A DNA stretch of 37,130 nucleotides from Microvirga sesbaniae (GTDB lineage: Bacteria > Pseudomonadota > Alphaproteobacteria > Rhizobiales > Beijerinckiaceae), in contig NZ_JAMXFJ010000040.1 in assembly GCF_025460805.1 (NCBI RefSeq), forward strand, positions 1 through 37,130, read 5' to 3'. The position numbers and the translations under genes are program-made. Below the pieces are notes generated by a model. It was not told the DNA's origin, did not search any database, and was given only the letters and a program-made list of their open reading frames with translations. Shown here one piece after another: positions 1 to 8,113 of this stretch (positions are counted from its first letter, which is position 1; each line of letters starts with the position of its first letter).

Positions 1-2
1 AC

Positions 3-110
3 CGGCGGCTGGCCAAGGACTACGAACGCCTGGTCGAGACCGGCGAGATGCTGCTTTACCTCGCCATGAGCCGCATTCTGCTGCGCCGCCTCACGCGAAA
101 GGAAAGATAA
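3..110 (+). pseudogene. C-terminal tail of an IS5-family transposase
   Basis: The 35 codons from the window edge to the TAA at 108-110 read RRLAKDYERL, then MLLYLAMSRILLRRL. This is the usual ending of IS5-family transposases (a DYE/DFE motif followed by a hydrophobic helix and RRL). The rest of the gene lies outside the window, so it may be intact there. It ends only 15 bp from the nodJ stop codon and points towards it, which suggests that an insertion or rearrangement truncated whatever once followed nodJ. Confidence 0.6.
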
Positions 111-124
111 TTGCTCATCAGCCT

Positions 125-913
125 CTAAGACATTAGGCGTCGCCGAAGTAACGCAGTCGATATGAAGAAGGGCATTACGCCAAAAAGGACTAGGACCCCA
201 AGATGGAACATCACGTCGGCGACTGGCCGACCGAACATTGCTGGACGAACCAGGTCGATTGAATGTGCTAACGGCAAGAAAGCCACCACCTGCTGAACAT
301 TAGCGGGCAACTGAGTTACCGGGAAGACAGCACCGGACAAGAACAGCATCGGTGTGAGGATCAGGGTCTGATAAAAGATGAAATACTCATAGTTGGGCGC
401 GATTGCCGCAACGATCATTGCCAGACTCGCAAAGGCGATCCCCGTGAGAGCGATCACCGGCACGACATAGAGAATGGATGACCACACTGCATACCCCAGA
501 ATGGCTGCGACAGTTGCAATCGCAGTTCCGGCCAAAAGTGCCTTAGTCGCTGCCCAGACAAGTTCCCCGATCACTATGTCGCCGAGGGTCAATTGCGTGT
601 ACAAGATCGCCTGCCAGCTCCGTTGATCGCGCATGCGCGCGAAGGCCGCATAGATGGTTTCGAATGTAGACGCCGTCATTGCGCTTGTCGCGACCATACC
701 AGTCGCTAGGAACGCAATGTATGACATTCCTTCGACTCGTCCGACCATCACGCTAAGACCGGTTCCGAGACCAAAAAGATAGATCATCGGATCCCCGAGA
801 CTACCGAGAATTGACACAAGCGCAGCTTTCTTCCACGCAATGTAATTGCGGCGCCACACTGCAGTCCAGTTCAACCAGTTCGCGGGCAGAACTGCCACAT
901 AACTTTCCCACAT
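125..913 (-). CDS. nodJ: NodJ, ABC-2 type membrane subunit of the Nod factor exporter
   Basis: The 262-residue protein is the inner-membrane permease that works with NodI to export lipochitooligosaccharide Nod factors. The sequence shows a polar N-terminus (WLNWTAVWRRNYIAWKKAA), then about six hydrophobic segments typical of ABC-2 permeases, and the conserved LFLSGAVFPVTQLP stretch near residues 185-200. Length matches the NodJ family. The ATG at 913 lies 3 bp after the nodI stop codon, so the two genes are translationally coupled. It is the last gene of the nodABCSUIJ operon. In Azorhizobium nodZ and noeC continue the operon at this point, whereas here nodJ is followed by a transposase fragment. 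Confidence 0.95.
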   Translation of the reverse strand: MWESYVAVLPANWLNWTAVWRRNYIAWKKAALVSILGSLGDPMIYLFGLGTGLSVMVGRVEGMSYIAFLATGMVATSAMTASTFETIYAAFARMRDQRSWQAILYTQLTLGDIVIGELVWAATKALLAGTAIATVAAILGYAVWSSILYVVPVIALTGIAFASLAMIVAAIAPNYEYFIFYQTLILTPMLFLSGAVFPVTQLPANVQQVVAFLPLAHSIDLVRPAMFGRPVADVMFHLGVLVLFGVMPFFISTALLRRRLMS

Positions 914-916
914 GTT

Positions 917-1831
917 TCAATCCTTCATCTCTCGCCCAGTCAGTCGTAAAAAAACATCCTCGAGGTTGGGGGGGCGCTGTAGAAGACGCAGATCCGAAAG
1001 CTCCCGTAGTTGTAGTCGCACCTGATCGGGAGTGGAGGAATAACAAAAGAGCGTTTCCCCACTTACCTCGATGCGTTGCGCGCATCCATTCATTAGCGCC
1101 TGCAATTCATAAGGATTGCCACCGCTGACCTCAATGACCTGGCAGCCAATCTGCTCGTCGATCAACGCTTGGGGCCGCCCTTCGGCAATCTTGCGTCCTT
1201 CTTCGAGAACGCATAGCCGGTCGCATAGCCGCTCTGCCTCCTCCATAAAGTGAGTAGTAAGTAGGATAGTCTTGCCGCGTCCCAACAGAGAGCGCAGCCG
1301 CTCCCAAATCAGGTGACGGGCGTGAGGGTCGAGACCGGTGGTGGGCTCGTCCAATATGAGTAGTTGGGGATCGTTGATGAGGGCGCGTGCCAGCATTAGG
1401 CGCCGTCGCATACCGCCTGAAAGCTCCGCGGCCCGGGCGTCCGCCTTACCCTCAAGTCTGGCAAACTCCAGGAGTGACGGGATGACGGCTTCGATCTGAC
1501 GGGTGCTCATGTTGAAGTAGCGCCCAAAGACCAACAGGTTCTCTCGCACTGTGAATTCCTGATCGAGGTCGTCGAACTGTGGAACCACCCCAATGCCAGC
1601 GCGCGCCAAACGAGCCTGCGCAGGCACTGGGGCGCCAAGCACCGTGATCTTACCTACGTCGGGCGGCGTCATACCGAGGACCATACGCGTAATGGTGCTT
1701 TTGCCGGCGCCATTCGGCCCAAGCAGCCCGAAGCATTCTCCCGCTTTGACGAAGAACGAGAACCGATCAACAACAGTCCGGCCATTGTAGGCTTTCGTTA
1801 CGTCAACCAAACTAATTGCTGTCGCGGTCAT
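917..1831 (-). CDS. nodI: NodI, ATP-binding subunit of the Nod factor exporter
   Basis: This 304-residue ABC ATPase energises Nod factor export with NodJ at the inner membrane. Visible motifs are Walker A (LGPNGAGKST), the ABC signature (LSGGMRRR), Walker B (LLILDEPTTG) and the H-loop (LTTHFMEEAERL). The C-terminal PPNLEDVFLRLTGR is characteristic of NodI/DrrA-type ATPases. The frame is open upstream to 1933, but that would overlap the end of nodU by about 80 bp and add a 34-residue basic extension. The internal ATG at 1831 (MTATAISLVDVTKAY) starts exactly where family members begin and leaves a 20 bp gap after nodU, so it was chosen. Confidence 0.95.
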   Translation of the reverse strand: MTATAISLVDVTKAYNGRTVVDRFSFFVKAGECFGLLGPNGAGKSTITRMVLGMTPPDVGKITVLGAPVPAQARLARAGIGVVPQFDDLDQEFTVRENLLVFGRYFNMSTRQIEAVIPSLLEFARLEGKADARAAELSGGMRRRLMLARALINDPQLLILDEPTTGLDPHARHLIWERLRSLLGRGKTILLTTHFMEEAERLCDRLCVLEEGRKIAEGRPQALIDEQIGCQVIEVSGGNPYELQALMNGCAQRIEVSGETLFCYSSTPDQVRLQLRELSDLRLLQRPPNLEDVFLRLTGREMKD

Positions 1832-1851
1832 GTGCTTGCCGAAAAGCCTTC

Positions 1852-3543
1852 CTACGCCACCAAGGACACATCGGTTCCGCTTGTCTTTGTAAACAACAAG
1901 CCATCGCACCAAACGTAGCTTACTTGTCCCCACTCACATGCCGCTGCGGCGTCCGGGAAAAAACCACGCCCGTGATAGTTGGCGCTCGTGTTGCACAGAA
2001 GAGGAATCCCCGTAAGACTTTCATATTCAGCTAAGAGTTTCGAAACTTCGTGCTCCGCGTTTCTCGAAATGGTTTGAAGTCGCGCAGTTCCATCAAGGTG
2101 TACTACGGCTGGGATCCTCTCTCGCCATTCATGGCGTGTTGTATGATCAAAGAGCATGAACGGATCGGGGGTGCCTGGGGCGAAGATCTCCTGTGCGCGG
2201 TCCTCCAGGCAAATTGGCGCTACAGGTCGGAAATCCTCGCGATACTTCACGGCGTTGAGGTGCTCCTTCATTTGCGATGAAGTCGCCGCGGCAAGGATGC
2301 TTCTGCCCCCTAGCGCCCGTGGCCCGAGTTCAGCGCGGCCAGCAAGAAAAACAACCGGCTCGTTAGATGCCAGTATTCTGGCGAGTTCGGCCAAGCTGCA
2401 TCGAGCCGTTTTCCAACCCGGAGGGATCTCGCTGTTCTTCAGTTTTGGGCCACTGTAAACTGACCAATCGAGCGGAGAGAGACCACCGTCAACGGCAAGT
2501 GCGCAGCAGGCGGCGCCAATAGCCGATCCGCTGTCGTTAGGGAATGGGGGAACCCAGACTGAGTCAAATAGGCCACTGGCTCGCAGTGCGCTATTCCATT
2601 TGATATTGAGGCCGCACCCGCCGGCCACGCACAAGTTTCGTGATCCAAATTGCGACTGCGTCTGTAGAGTGCTAGTCAACTCCTCAACAAGAAGGCGCTC
2701 AACGAAGACATGAAACGATGCAAGGACATCTTCGGAACTCTCGCACTGTAATCGAGACTCGCTTGCATCGAAATAGCCATTTACACGTGCAAGCAATTCG
2801 TCTGCGTTATGGGTGTTTTCTCGATAACTGACCGCAAGCGACGTTTCTCCAGCGAAATGTTCGTCGTAGAGTTCCCGAAACACGCTAACGATGTTCTCCC
2901 GAGCCGCGCCAAGCGCAATGTAGGCCATTAGCTTTCCGGCGACACCCAAGTCCCAGCCAGTTGAGTTTGCCCTCTTGTACGGCCCGAAGTGATGGCCCGC
3001 AACGGCATACGCATGGCCTATCATCGGGAAGAGGCACTTGATCAGTCGAGTTCCTTTTGGATCCACATAGTAGAGCCTAGGAAATATGCAGCCGTCCCAA
3101 ACCAAACAAAGCGAAGGTTCCCCAGTTTTGGCAAACGGACTGGTGCAGTACGCGGAGACTACGTGTCCTATGACGTGCGGAAAGCTCTTGTAAGAAAGAA
3201 TCGAGCCGCTGAGCGCCAGTCCTGAGCTCTCATGTGGCTTTAAGGGGTTCTCTGGACACCGTTCGACGTAGGGAGCTCCCCTGAGAGTAATAGGAGCACC
3301 TTCGCTGAACACTTGGAACTCTGACTCAACTTCTCCGTCCCACCCGTCGATGACGAACTGGTCAACGTCCCCTATGCTCAAACCATGATCGTTCAAGATT
3401 TGGACAATCCCGTCGAGGTGTTCAATGGGTTTATAACGAGGATTGTTGTTGCGCTTCTCTTCCTCAATGCAGAAGATGAGTTTCCCGTCCTCGACGAGGG
3501 CGACTGCTCCGTCGTGCGTCAGTTTGATTCCACAGATGCGCAT
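1852..3543 (-). CDS. nodU: NodU, Nod factor 6-O-carbamoyltransferase
   Basis: The 563-residue protein transfers a carbamoyl group to O-6 of the non-reducing end of the Nod factor. It opens with MRICGIKLTHDGAVALVEDG, the start of the NodU/CmcH family. It keeps the metal-binding HVIGHVVSAY region near residue 125, the GGCGLNIKWN motif in the Kae1-like domain, and the C-terminal YrdC-like block GRAELGPRALGGRSILA followed by REDFRPVAP. Length is normal for NodU. It starts 30 bp after nodS and precedes nodI by 20 bp. Confidence 0.95.
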   Translation of the reverse strand: MRICGIKLTHDGAVALVEDGKLIFCIEEEKRNNNPRYKPIEHLDGIVQILNDHGLSIGDVDQFVIDGWDGEVESEFQVFSEGAPITLRGAPYVERCPENPLKPHESSGLALSGSILSYKSFPHVIGHVVSAYCTSPFAKTGEPSLCLVWDGCIFPRLYYVDPKGTRLIKCLFPMIGHAYAVAGHHFGPYKRANSTGWDLGVAGKLMAYIALGAARENIVSVFRELYDEHFAGETSLAVSYRENTHNADELLARVNGYFDASESRLQCESSEDVLASFHVFVERLLVEELTSTLQTQSQFGSRNLCVAGGCGLNIKWNSALRASGLFDSVWVPPFPNDSGSAIGAACCALAVDGGLSPLDWSVYSGPKLKNSEIPPGWKTARCSLAELARILASNEPVVFLAGRAELGPRALGGRSILAAATSSQMKEHLNAVKYREDFRPVAPICLEDRAQEIFAPGTPDPFMLFDHTTRHEWRERIPAVVHLDGTARLQTISRNAEHEVSKLLAEYESLTGIPLLCNTSANYHGRGFFPDAAAACEWGQVSYVWCDGLLFTKTSGTDVSLVA

Positions 3544-3573
3544 AAGATCTCCATATCTGACAAGGTAGTCGGA

Positions 3574-4182
3574 TCAGCGAGAAACCGGGTGGCGATAACG
3601 GGTAAGCAAGCAGTCTTCGTTATTGGATCGGCCAACGCATCGTAAACGATCGACTTGGACGAGTTCCTGATCAAGGATCGTCATGACGGTCTCGGCGCCA
3701 GCCACGTGTCCCCATCGTCGGCAGTTTGCATCCCCCGCCGACCCGAATATTAAATGACCCGATGGCGCGAGCATCTTTGCCAGGTTGCGGACGGCTGCTC
3801 GCATGTCAGAGACGCTGTTGAGATAGTAGAGCACCTCAGCTACAACAATCAGGTCAAATACTTCTCGCGTCGAGAACCGGAGGATGTCGCAGGTTATCCA
3901 GGAGATATTCGGCGGGTCCTTCAGGCGATGCCGGGTTCGGTCGAGCGCGTGGGGCACCACATCAACTACGGTGAGTTTCTGACAATGCGGCGCAAGCATT
4001 TCAGTGAACGCACCAGCTGCACAGCCAACTTCAAGCCCATTCTCGATTGTTTCCTGCGCCACCGCCAGCCGCAGCATTTGCCTATGTCGCTCCCGCTCGA
4101 ATGGATTGCTATCAAGCCGCCATGGGTCGTCTGCGGCTAGTTCATCATGCAGCAACTGATAAGGCTTCTCGTCGTCCAACAT
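3574..4182 (-). CDS. nodS: NodS, SAM-dependent N-methyltransferase of the Nod factor
   Basis: This 202-residue cytoplasmic methyltransferase N-methylates the deacetylated terminal glucosamine of the chitooligosaccharide. The SAM-binding motif I is visible as LEVGCAAGAFTEML, with an acidic motif II (LTVVDVVPHAL) and DLIVVAEVLYYL as motif IV. The frame is open upstream to 4380, but that stretch overlaps nodC in a non-homologous way. The ATG at 4182 (MLDDEKPYQLLHDEL) matches NodS starts and is preceded by a strong ribosome binding site, TAGGAGG, six bases upstream. It lies 34 bp after nodC and 30 bp before nodU. Confidence 0.95.
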   Translation of the reverse strand: MLDDEKPYQLLHDELAADDPWRLDSNPFERERHRQMLRLAVAQETIENGLEVGCAAGAFTEMLAPHCQKLTVVDVVPHALDRTRHRLKDPPNISWITCDILRFSTREVFDLIVVAEVLYYLNSVSDMRAAVRNLAKMLAPSGHLIFGSAGDANCRRWGHVAGAETVMTILDQELVQVDRLRCVGRSNNEDCLLTRYRHPVSR

Positions 4183-4216
4183 CCCGTGCCTCCTACCGCC
4201 CACCCTTCGACTGATG

Positions 4217-5548
4217 TTAGGTTTGCCCGCCCTCAGCCTCCCCGTCAGTCCCAACATCCAAAGCTGGCCAAAGCTTCGGGCGTTCCCAAGGATCCTGACC
4301 CGTTGGTAGGGTTTGAGGTGACGGTGCTTCAGCACCCCGGGCCGCGCTTTGAGAGACTGACGCGCGAGAGAGCCAAGCACTGTTGCTTAGCGTACACAGC
4401 GCATAAGCTTTCAGGGGGAGGATGAGGAAAAGGTTAATTGGCGTGTGAGCGGCAAAACCTAAGAACCGAAACTGGCGAGCACGAAGCGCAGCCACACTGC
4501 ACCGGATAATCGTCATGAACGTTAGAAGGGCAATCGTCAGCCACGGCACCCTGGCTGCCATTGCGACCTGTGCGATGCCCATCAATATTGATACGGCAAG
4601 AAGCAGCGGCCCTAGGTTCTGCCCGATCACGTCCAACGTGAGATAGCGGTCGAGGCTTCGCAGCAGGCGCAGTGCTTGGAACGTGTCGCGGAAGGTACTG
4701 CGCGCCCAGCGTAGCTGTTGTCGCAGATAGGGCGCGAGCCGCTCTGGCACGACTGTAGCGGCAATGGCGTCGGCGGCATACTCGGTCTGAAAACCAGCTT
4801 TAAGCATTAGGATTGTGAGATGGCGGTCCTCGCCGAAATCGCTTGGCTTGCCTCTAAACAGCTGCGTCTCATACTGGTCGAGCAGCAAAAGCAGTGCAGA
4901 TCGGCGGTACATAGCGCACGGACCACAACAGCACATCACCGCACCAAAGCGCGCCTGCGCCGCGCGCTCCTCGTTGCACGCAAGCCAGTATTCCATGTCG
5001 ATCAATCGGGTCAGCCATGTGTGGCTGCGATTTCTGGCCACGAGTTGTCCCATTACGGCGCCCACGGACGGATCCCGCATTTTCTGAACGAGCTTTGTGA
5101 TCACGTCGGGCGCAAGTGTGGTGTCTGAGTCGACATTCAGCAGCAAGTCACCGGATGAGCGGCGAATCGCGGCGATCTGCGCCTTTCGCTTTCCGGCATT
5201 GCTTGGGAGAATAATTAAATTGAATCGTGGATCCCTGGCATTTGCGATGTATACCCGCGCGAGATCCTCGTGGTTTGCAGAACCATCATCCACCACGTAA
5301 AACTGCAGTTGTCCGGTATAATCTTGATTTGCGATAGACGAGAGGCATGCTGCGAGGACACCCGGATCTTCATTGAAGCAGGGTACAATCACATCGACGC
5401 TAGGTAGTCCATCTAAAGCGACGTTCGTGGGTGGGACAACGAGAGATCTCGCAGGGGGCGCATACAATGCCTGCATCCCTTTATAGACGCCCGCAAGAAG
5501 CGCATACGATGAAATGGTCACTGTGCCGGCTGTGCCAAGTAGGTCCAT
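4217..5548 (-). CDS. nodC: NodC, chitooligosaccharide synthase (GT2 N-acetylglucosaminyltransferase)
   Basis: NodC polymerises N-acetylglucosamine into the Nod factor backbone at the inner membrane. The 443-residue protein has an N-terminal membrane segment, a GT2 domain with VDDGSA, NVDSDT and FGEDRHLT acidic motifs, and the processive QQLRWARS motif. Hydrophobic segments follow from about residue 310. RLIDMEYWLACNEERAAQ and VMCCCGPCAMYRRSA are NodC hallmarks. The frame is open to 5605 and would overlap nodB. The ATG at 5548 (MDLLGTAGTVTISSYALL) matches NodC N-termini and leaves 13 bp after nodB. The tail after the last membrane segment is hydrophilic and Pro-rich, as in other NodC proteins. 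Confidence 0.95.
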   Translation of the reverse strand: MDLLGTAGTVTISSYALLAGVYKGMQALYAPPARSLVVPPTNVALDGLPSVDVIVPCFNEDPGVLAACLSSIANQDYTGQLQFYVVDDGSANHEDLARVYIANARDPRFNLIILPSNAGKRKAQIAAIRRSSGDLLLNVDSDTTLAPDVITKLVQKMRDPSVGAVMGQLVARNRSHTWLTRLIDMEYWLACNEERAAQARFGAVMCCCGPCAMYRRSALLLLLDQYETQLFRGKPSDFGEDRHLTILMLKAGFQTEYAADAIAATVVPERLAPYLRQQLRWARSTFRDTFQALRLLRSLDRYLTLDVIGQNLGPLLLAVSILMGIAQVAMAARVPWLTIALLTFMTIIRCSVAALRARQFRFLGFAAHTPINLFLILPLKAYALCTLSNSAWLSRASVSQSAARGAEAPSPQTLPTGQDPWERPKLWPALDVGTDGEAEGGQT

Positions 5549-5561
5549 GCGATACCGTCCG

Positions 5562-6209
5562 TTAGTTGTGCTGGGAGAGCAATCGGAGAGCAAAGCCACG
5601 GTCATGCAGTCCGGTAATGATATGAGAAAGTGCCATCAGCGTTTGGTCGCGGAGGCTCGAAAGCTTCTGTTGCGCGAGCTCGTTGGGGGGGCACCCATCG
5701 TGCAACAGCACGATGTCGCCGGGCTGAGCTGAAGCCAGCACCGCATCAGCGATTACGTTAACACCAGGACGGGACCAGTCTCTCGGATCTACGGACCAAT
5801 GTACGGCTTTTAGTCCCGCGCGCGCCGAGATGCTTAGTACGTCCTCAGTCCAGAGCCCATATGGAGCTCGCATATATTTGGGTCCGGCCTGGGGACAGGC
5901 AGCCTTGATCGCTCTGCTTGTTTCTATGATTTGATGTTCAACTTCCTCCGGTCCACATGTCGTTAGATCCGGATGCGTCATCGTATGGTTACCAACCTCG
6001 TGCCCTTCGGCAAACATACGCCGGATAAGTTCTGGATGGTCCGCAGCATAGGCGCCGATGACGAAGAAGGTCGCGGGTACGCGTCGTTCCGCTAGAACAT
6101 CGAGGATCTCAGGCGTGCATATTGGGTTCGGCCCATCGTCAAACGTCAGATAGACGCTACGGTCGCGACCGTGGCCCAACACGTTGCAAATGCAATCCTG
6201 TTGTCTCAT
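5562..6209 (-). CDS. nodB: NodB, chitooligosaccharide N-deacetylase
   Basis: NodB removes the acetyl group from the non-reducing end sugar so that NodA can acylate it. The 215-residue protein is a carbohydrate esterase family 4 enzyme. It shows the catalytic motif LTFDDGPNP near residues 21-29, the metal-binding HTMTHPDL, RAPYGLW (motif 3), DPRDWSRPG (motif 4) and IVLLHDG (motif 5). The start codon overlaps the nodA stop codon as ATGA, the normal coupling of nodA and nodB. Confidence 0.96.
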   Translation of the reverse strand: MRQQDCICNVLGHGRDRSVYLTFDDGPNPICTPEILDVLAERRVPATFFVIGAYAADHPELIRRMFAEGHEVGNHTMTHPDLTTCGPEEVEHQIIETSRAIKAACPQAGPKYMRAPYGLWTEDVLSISARAGLKAVHWSVDPRDWSRPGVNVIADAVLASAQPGDIVLLHDGCPPNELAQQKLSSLRDQTLMALSHIITGLHDRGFALRLLSQHN

Positions 6210-6796
6210 AGCTCTGGGCCATTACGATCGATCAGAGTGCCGGAGGGCCATTCGTCCATCGAGCACGCTATCGGAAAAACGACGACGAGCGGGTCTTCAA
6301 GTCGCGTGGTCTCCAGATCGGGATAGACCTCTGCTTGAGTAGAGCGAACGAGGACCCCGGGGAGGACGGTCGCGATGCCGCCGCGGCACAGTCTTTCCAC
6401 GTGTCTGTGCAGCGCGTATCGAACCGTGCCGAATCCAAAGGGCACTCCGAGCCGCTTCAACTCCGGATACATGGTAAACATCGAATGAGAAAGCCCAAGG
6501 CCTTCGAGGTCGGCACGGACGCCCCACAACCCCAGCTCCCCCACTAGGAGATCAACGGCCCCGACTTTGATGAATCGTCGCAACAGGCCCATGTGTGCTG
6601 CAATGCCACGCGAGTCGTAGCCAATCACCCGCATTTCGGGCCGCGCTCCGGCCCAGCTGCGCCCACCTTCGAAGGGCTGCGCGTTGAACGCGCCCGTCGG
6701 GCCGTAAGTATCACGAAAGAATGCAGAAAGTGCTGAGTGATCTTCGACTTGCAGTTCACTTTCCCAGCAAAGTTTCCATCGCACGTCAGGGGGCAT
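6206..6796 (-). CDS. nodA: NodA, Nod factor N-acyltransferase
   Basis: NodA attaches the fatty acyl chain to the free amino group made by NodB. The 196-residue length is exactly that of the family. The start VRWKLCWESELQVEDH and the conserved GELGLWGVRADLEGLG and RHVERLCRGG blocks identify it. It is the first gene of the operon. The ATG at 6796 lies about 100 bp downstream of a nod box, a normal distance, so expression should depend on NodD and a plant flavonoid. Confidence 0.97.
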   Translation of the reverse strand: MPPDVRWKLCWESELQVEDHSALSAFFRDTYGPTGAFNAQPFEGGRSWAGARPEMRVIGYDSRGIAAHMGLLRRFIKVGAVDLLVGELGLWGVRADLEGLGLSHSMFTMYPELKRLGVPFGFGTVRYALHRHVERLCRGGIATVLPGVLVRSTQAEVYPDLETTRLEDPLVVVFPIACSMDEWPSGTLIDRNGPEL

Positions 6797-6892
6797 TGTA
6801 TCTCTCTACGTCGCCTAGTGTTGTGGGAGCCCGATGCATAAAGCTTGCAGCATCAGAAAAGCCATTTGTTAAATTCATGCAGCAATCACCGC

Positions 6893-6939
6893 ACGCCGTG
6901 AAATCGATTGTTTGGATGAAACGCATCCATCCCTTGGAT
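6893..6939 (-). promoter_or_regulatory. nod box of the nodABCSUIJ operon
   Basis: Read on the minus strand, the 47 bp stretch contains the nearly invariant core ATCCAAACAATCGATTT, preceded by an upstream half starting ATCCAAGGGATGGATG. The 3' end (CACGGCGT instead of TACCAATC) departs from the consensus. This is the NodD binding site, about 97 bp before the nodA start codon. The match was made by eye. Confidence 0.93.
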
Positions 6940-6995
6940 CGAGGGTACCTGCGAGCGCGTTTGACGGGGGATGGATGCCCGCGGTGTTGTCACAT

Positions 6996-7160
6996 TTACT
7001 CCGTGGTCGAAACCAGGCGGGTAGATGGGCTGGCATGAGCAGGTTCGTCAGCTAGAAACGCCATCACTTCCCACGCGAGATAGACATCGGCTGGGTACGG
7101 CTCTCCTTCGGGCCCCAATAAGCCGCCGGCGCGTCGAAGAGTTGCTACACAAGCGTGCAT
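6996..7160 (-). CDS. Small unrecognised ORF upstream of the nodA nod box
   Basis: An ATG at 7160 opens a 54-codon frame ending at TAA 6996-6998, 57 bp before the nod box and on the same strand as nodA. The product begins MHACVATLRRAGG and contains PADVYLAWEVMAFLADEPAH. I do not recognise it. It could be a degraded tail of a longer gene, because stop codons lie just upstream in the same frame, and no clear ribosome binding site was found. The remaining DNA from 7161 to 7450 shows nothing recognisable. Confidence 0.2.
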   Translation of the reverse strand: MHACVATLRRAGGLLGPEGEPYPADVYLAWEVMAFLADEPAHASPSTRLVSTTE

Positions 7161-7454
7161 CGCCGTCTGCTATGAGACCTTCTGCCGGTGGGCGCTAACG
7201 TTTGTTCCTCCTTAAGTCCCACTGCTCTGCCGTTGGTACCCACCTTCAGCGCCTCAGCAGCATGGCGCGGCGGAGGTTGGGCGTGGGAGTTTCGACACGA
7301 GGCAGGCAAATCATCGTAACCGCGCCAGCGCCCCCGGTTTCAGCTAACGTGGTGTCGTGGCTGGCGCCCACCACCAGCGTCAAACGTGCCAAGTTAGGCA
7401 TGTTGAAGAACAGGACAGGAGCCACTCATGATGTTGGAGATCGCCACGAGGGGT

Positions 7455-7688
7455 TCTGGTACTAGAAAGAATGTCTCGCAGTTGCGCGGGGCCGACAGGA
7501 GCGGGAAGATCGTCTGACGCAAATCGCTGCGTCGTAGCCAGGCTCCGAGGTTCTTTGGAACCATATCCCGTTGCCGGATCGGATTGGAGGCTTGCGCGAC
7601 CGCTCACCAATGGGTGCGCACGCTGATAGCCTCCGGTCACGATGTTCGCCCCATCCTTCCTGCTTACGTCAAACCCTATCAGAAGAGG
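7455..7688 (+). pseudogene. IS110-family transposase, N-terminal remnant
   Basis: The plus-strand frame ending at the TGA at 7688-7690 reads GADRSGKIV, an in-frame stop, RKSLRRSQAPRFFG, RCRIGLEACATAHQW, then LPAYVKPYQKR. This is the N-terminal RuvC-like half of an IS110-family (DEDD) transposase, where GLEACATAHHW and PAYVKPY are highly conserved. It has an internal TGA and is cut off at about 7688, exactly where homology to dctB begins. The insertion or a later deletion therefore removed the front of dctB. Confidence 0.65.
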
Positions 7689-8113
7689 TGATCGATGACA
7701 CGCTGTCACTCGTGTCTCACCGAATTCGCGGTTCCCGGGTGTTCGTTGAACGAAAGCCGGCCGCCTCGTCTCCGATGGTGATGACAAGTCGCCTCCAGTT
7801 GGCGCAGAGCCTCGTCAATCTTCTTCAGAATGCACTCAGCGCCTTGGAGGCACAGCCGGAGCCTCTGGTCGAAATCGCGCTCGCCGAGATGGGAGAAGTA
7901 GTCGCTATGTCCGATCGGGATGTCGGTCCCAGCCTCGCCCTCAACATCTGCCGGAACCTAGGCATACCGTTTGCTATCGACAAAGAAAACGGCCTCGGTG
8001 TTCGCCTGGTCATTTCGAAAGGGATCACACGGGGACTCGGTGGCTCATTGCGTCGCGATGCAAACCATGAGAAAGGGGCTTCGTTCACGGTCGAGCTGAG
8101 GCGTGCGGGATGA
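7688..8113 (+). pseudogene. dctB: DctB sensor kinase, C-terminal remnant
   Basis: About 140 codons before the dctD start resemble the ATP-binding domain of DctB, the C4-dicarboxylate sensor kinase. The N box is visible as QLAQSLVNLLQNALSALEA. It continues to GASFTVELRRAG at the end. The periplasmic sensor, membrane segments and phospho-acceptor histidine domain are missing, replaced by the IS110 remnant. The remaining motifs are damaged: the expected DNGPG reads DRDVGPS, and the GLGLGL block reads GLGVRL. A functional kinase is therefore very unlikely. The stop codon overlaps the dctD start (ATGA), showing the ancestral dctBD arrangement. Confidence 0.75.

Noticed and set aside
1832..1933. 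N-terminal extension of nodI
   Set aside because: Would overlap nodU and add a non-conserved basic peptide; the ATG at 1831 matches NodI starts.
4183..4380. N-terminal extension of nodS
   Set aside because: Lies within nodC in another frame; the ATG at 4182 has a strong ribosome binding site and matches the family start.
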